From: Omnitrophica bacterium GWA2_52_8
GTDB taxonomy: Bacteria; Omnitrophota; Omnitrophia; Omnitrophales; Aquincolibacteriaceae
DNA length: 7,197 nt
NCBI GenBank assembly: GCA_001804025.1
Contig: MHFC01000128.1
Coordinates: 25,790 to 32,986, forward strand
Direction: 5' to 3'
Shown: piece by piece, positions 6,593-7,197 of the stretch
Position numbering within the stretch: the stretch's first letter is position 1
How the letters are laid out: every line of letters begins with the position of its first letter
Position numbers and translations under genes: made by a program
Notes under the pieces: generated by a model
Seen by the model: the letters and a program-made list of their open reading frames with translations, nothing else
Database searches by the model: none
What the model was told of the DNA's origin: nothing

Positions 6593-6621
6593 TTGTGGCG
6601 GCGCTTCCTTTATGGTAAACT
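6593..6621 (+). promoter_or_regulatory. Possible promoter of the response regulator gene
   Basis: TTGTGG (6593-6598), a 17-nt spacer and TAAACT (6616-6621) form a weak sigma70-like promoter starting two bases after repeat copy 3. The predicted transcript start near 6628 would leave a very short leader that still contains the Shine-Dalgarno sequence. Both hexamers are imperfect. The alternative is read-through from the kinase gene across the repeat. Confidence 0.35.
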
Positions 6622-6639
6622 TCCTATCAAGAGGTTACT

Positions 6640-7065
6640 ATGGCGGACAAGAAGGTTTTGATCGTTGAAGACGATGAGGATTTGCAGACCCTTTACGGGT
6701 TGTATCTTCAGGGTGAATCCTTCGAGATTTGCAAGGCCTATAACGGAATCCAGGCGATTGATGCCGTCCAAAAATTCTGTCCGGACGTGATTGTGCTCGA
6801 TATGATCATGCCGAAAATGGATGGTGAGGCGTTTTTCCTGTACCTCCGGACGCAATTACGGATCACGAATGTTCCGGTGATCATTGCGAGTGTGAACGAA
6901 AAAATCCCCCCTCAAATGTACGCTCACGGCATACAAGCGACTCTGCGGAAACCCTTTACGGTGGAAATTCTGGTGGATAAGATTCGGGAAGCCCTCGCGA
7001 ATTCCGAGACCGCGGCCCCGCATAAAATCATGTCCCGGCTCAAGCCGCCTAAAGAAAATAAATAG
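6640..7065 (+). CDS. Single-domain response regulator (CheY-like receiver)
   Basis: This 141-residue protein is one receiver domain with all functional residues: the acidic pair D11-D12 in VEDDED, phospho-acceptor D54 in VIVLDMIMPKMDG, switch residue S84 in IIASVNE, and K104 in RKPF. No DNA-binding or enzymatic output domain follows, only a Lys-rich tail of about 20 residues, so it would act by protein-protein contact or as a phosphorelay intermediate. The ATG has AAGAGG at 6629-6634, an optimal 5 nt away. It lies downstream of the histidine kinase on the same strand, so the two are the likely cognate pair even though the repeat now separates them. The identification is certain; the pairing is inferred from position. 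Confidence 0.95.
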   Translation: MADKKVLIVEDDEDLQTLYGLYLQGESFEICKAYNGIQAIDAVQKFCPDVIVLDMIMPKMDGEAFFLYLRTQLRITNVPVIIASVNEKIPPQMYAHGIQATLRKPFTVEILVDKIREALANSETAAPHKIMSRLKPPKENK

Positions 7066-7153
7066 TCCGGTCTTCCCAAAAAAATTCCTGGCATGAACTT
7101 TCTCGGCGTGCGGAATTTCCGTTCAATCGTGGTCAGCGAAAGGGAGTTTTTTC

Positions 7154-7197
7154 TTGCCGTACGAAATTCTGGAACATACCGCGGATACAAGACTCAG
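7154..7197 (+). CDS. Archease, N-terminal fragment (TTG start)
   Basis: Only 14 codons are inside the window, starting at TTG and reading (M)PYEILEHTADTRLR. This matches the very conserved archease N-terminus, in which YE-x-LEHTAD opens the protein. The Asp there is the first of the metal-binding acidic residues in the family. Archease promotes the activity of the RtcB RNA ligase in tRNA splicing and RNA repair. AGGGAG lies 7 nt before the TTG, and no ATG or GTG occurs in this frame after the upstream stop at 7094, so TTG is the best start. Another frame is also open here but shows no such match. Confidence is limited by the shortness of the fragment. The 88-bp gap from the response regulator holds no clear terminator or promoter. 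Confidence 0.75.
   Translation, partial: MPYEILEHTADTRL

Noticed and set aside
7093..7197. Open frame starting with ATG at 7093
   Set aside because: It overlaps the archease start in another frame, has no clear Shine-Dalgarno site and no recognisable motif, while the archease frame carries LEHTAD.

Overview
The window is bacterial, with compact genes, Shine-Dalgarno-type starts on most of them and sigma70-like promoter hexamers. The organism cannot be named from the sequence. Separate nuoC and nuoD genes, a FIST-domain protein, a PAS/HAMP histidine kinase and a bacterial archease would suit an uncultured Gram-negative lineage such as Omnitrophota or a deltaproteobacterial-type group, but this is a weak guess.

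Layout. Positions 1-2017 (minus strand) hold the start of a complex I (NADH:quinone oxidoreductase) operon in the order nuoA-nuoB-nuoC-nuoD; nuoD runs off the left edge. Upstream of it, on the same strand, is a 394-residue FIST-domain protein (2314-3498). The plus strand then carries a small uncharacterised ORF (3895-4083) overlapping a MutT-like Nudix hydrolase (4080-4523), a membrane sensor histidine kinase (4598-6403) and a single-domain CheY-like response regulator (6640-7065). At the right edge an archease gene begins with a TTG codon (7154 onward).

The most unusual content is a 185-187 bp element present three times: 2062-2248, 3682-3866 and, inverted, 6403-6589. Each copy has imperfect terminal inverted repeats, is flanked by TA on both sides, and consists almost entirely of six back-to-back hairpins. 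This is the architecture of a non-autonomous (MITE-like) element of the TA-targeting IS630/Tc1-mariner type, or of a structured mobile RNA/DNA repeat. The third copy sits exactly in the kinase stop codon: removing it with one TA restores a TAA stop, and its insertion gave TAG, so the protein is unchanged. The second copy lies between a good promoter (3634-3663) and the small ORF/Nudix pair, and removing it leaves a leader of about 38 nt. The first copy lies just upstream of the nuo promoter.

How the genes work together. NuoA-D form the membrane-anchoring and quinone-site/hydrophilic connecting part of respiratory complex I. The kinase and the receiver protein form a likely two-component pair, now separated by the third element. 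The FIST protein may be another signalling input; its link to complex I is only by position. Both nuoA and the FIST gene have a -10-like box ending 6-8 nt before the ATG and no Shine-Dalgarno sequence, which suggests leaderless transcripts.
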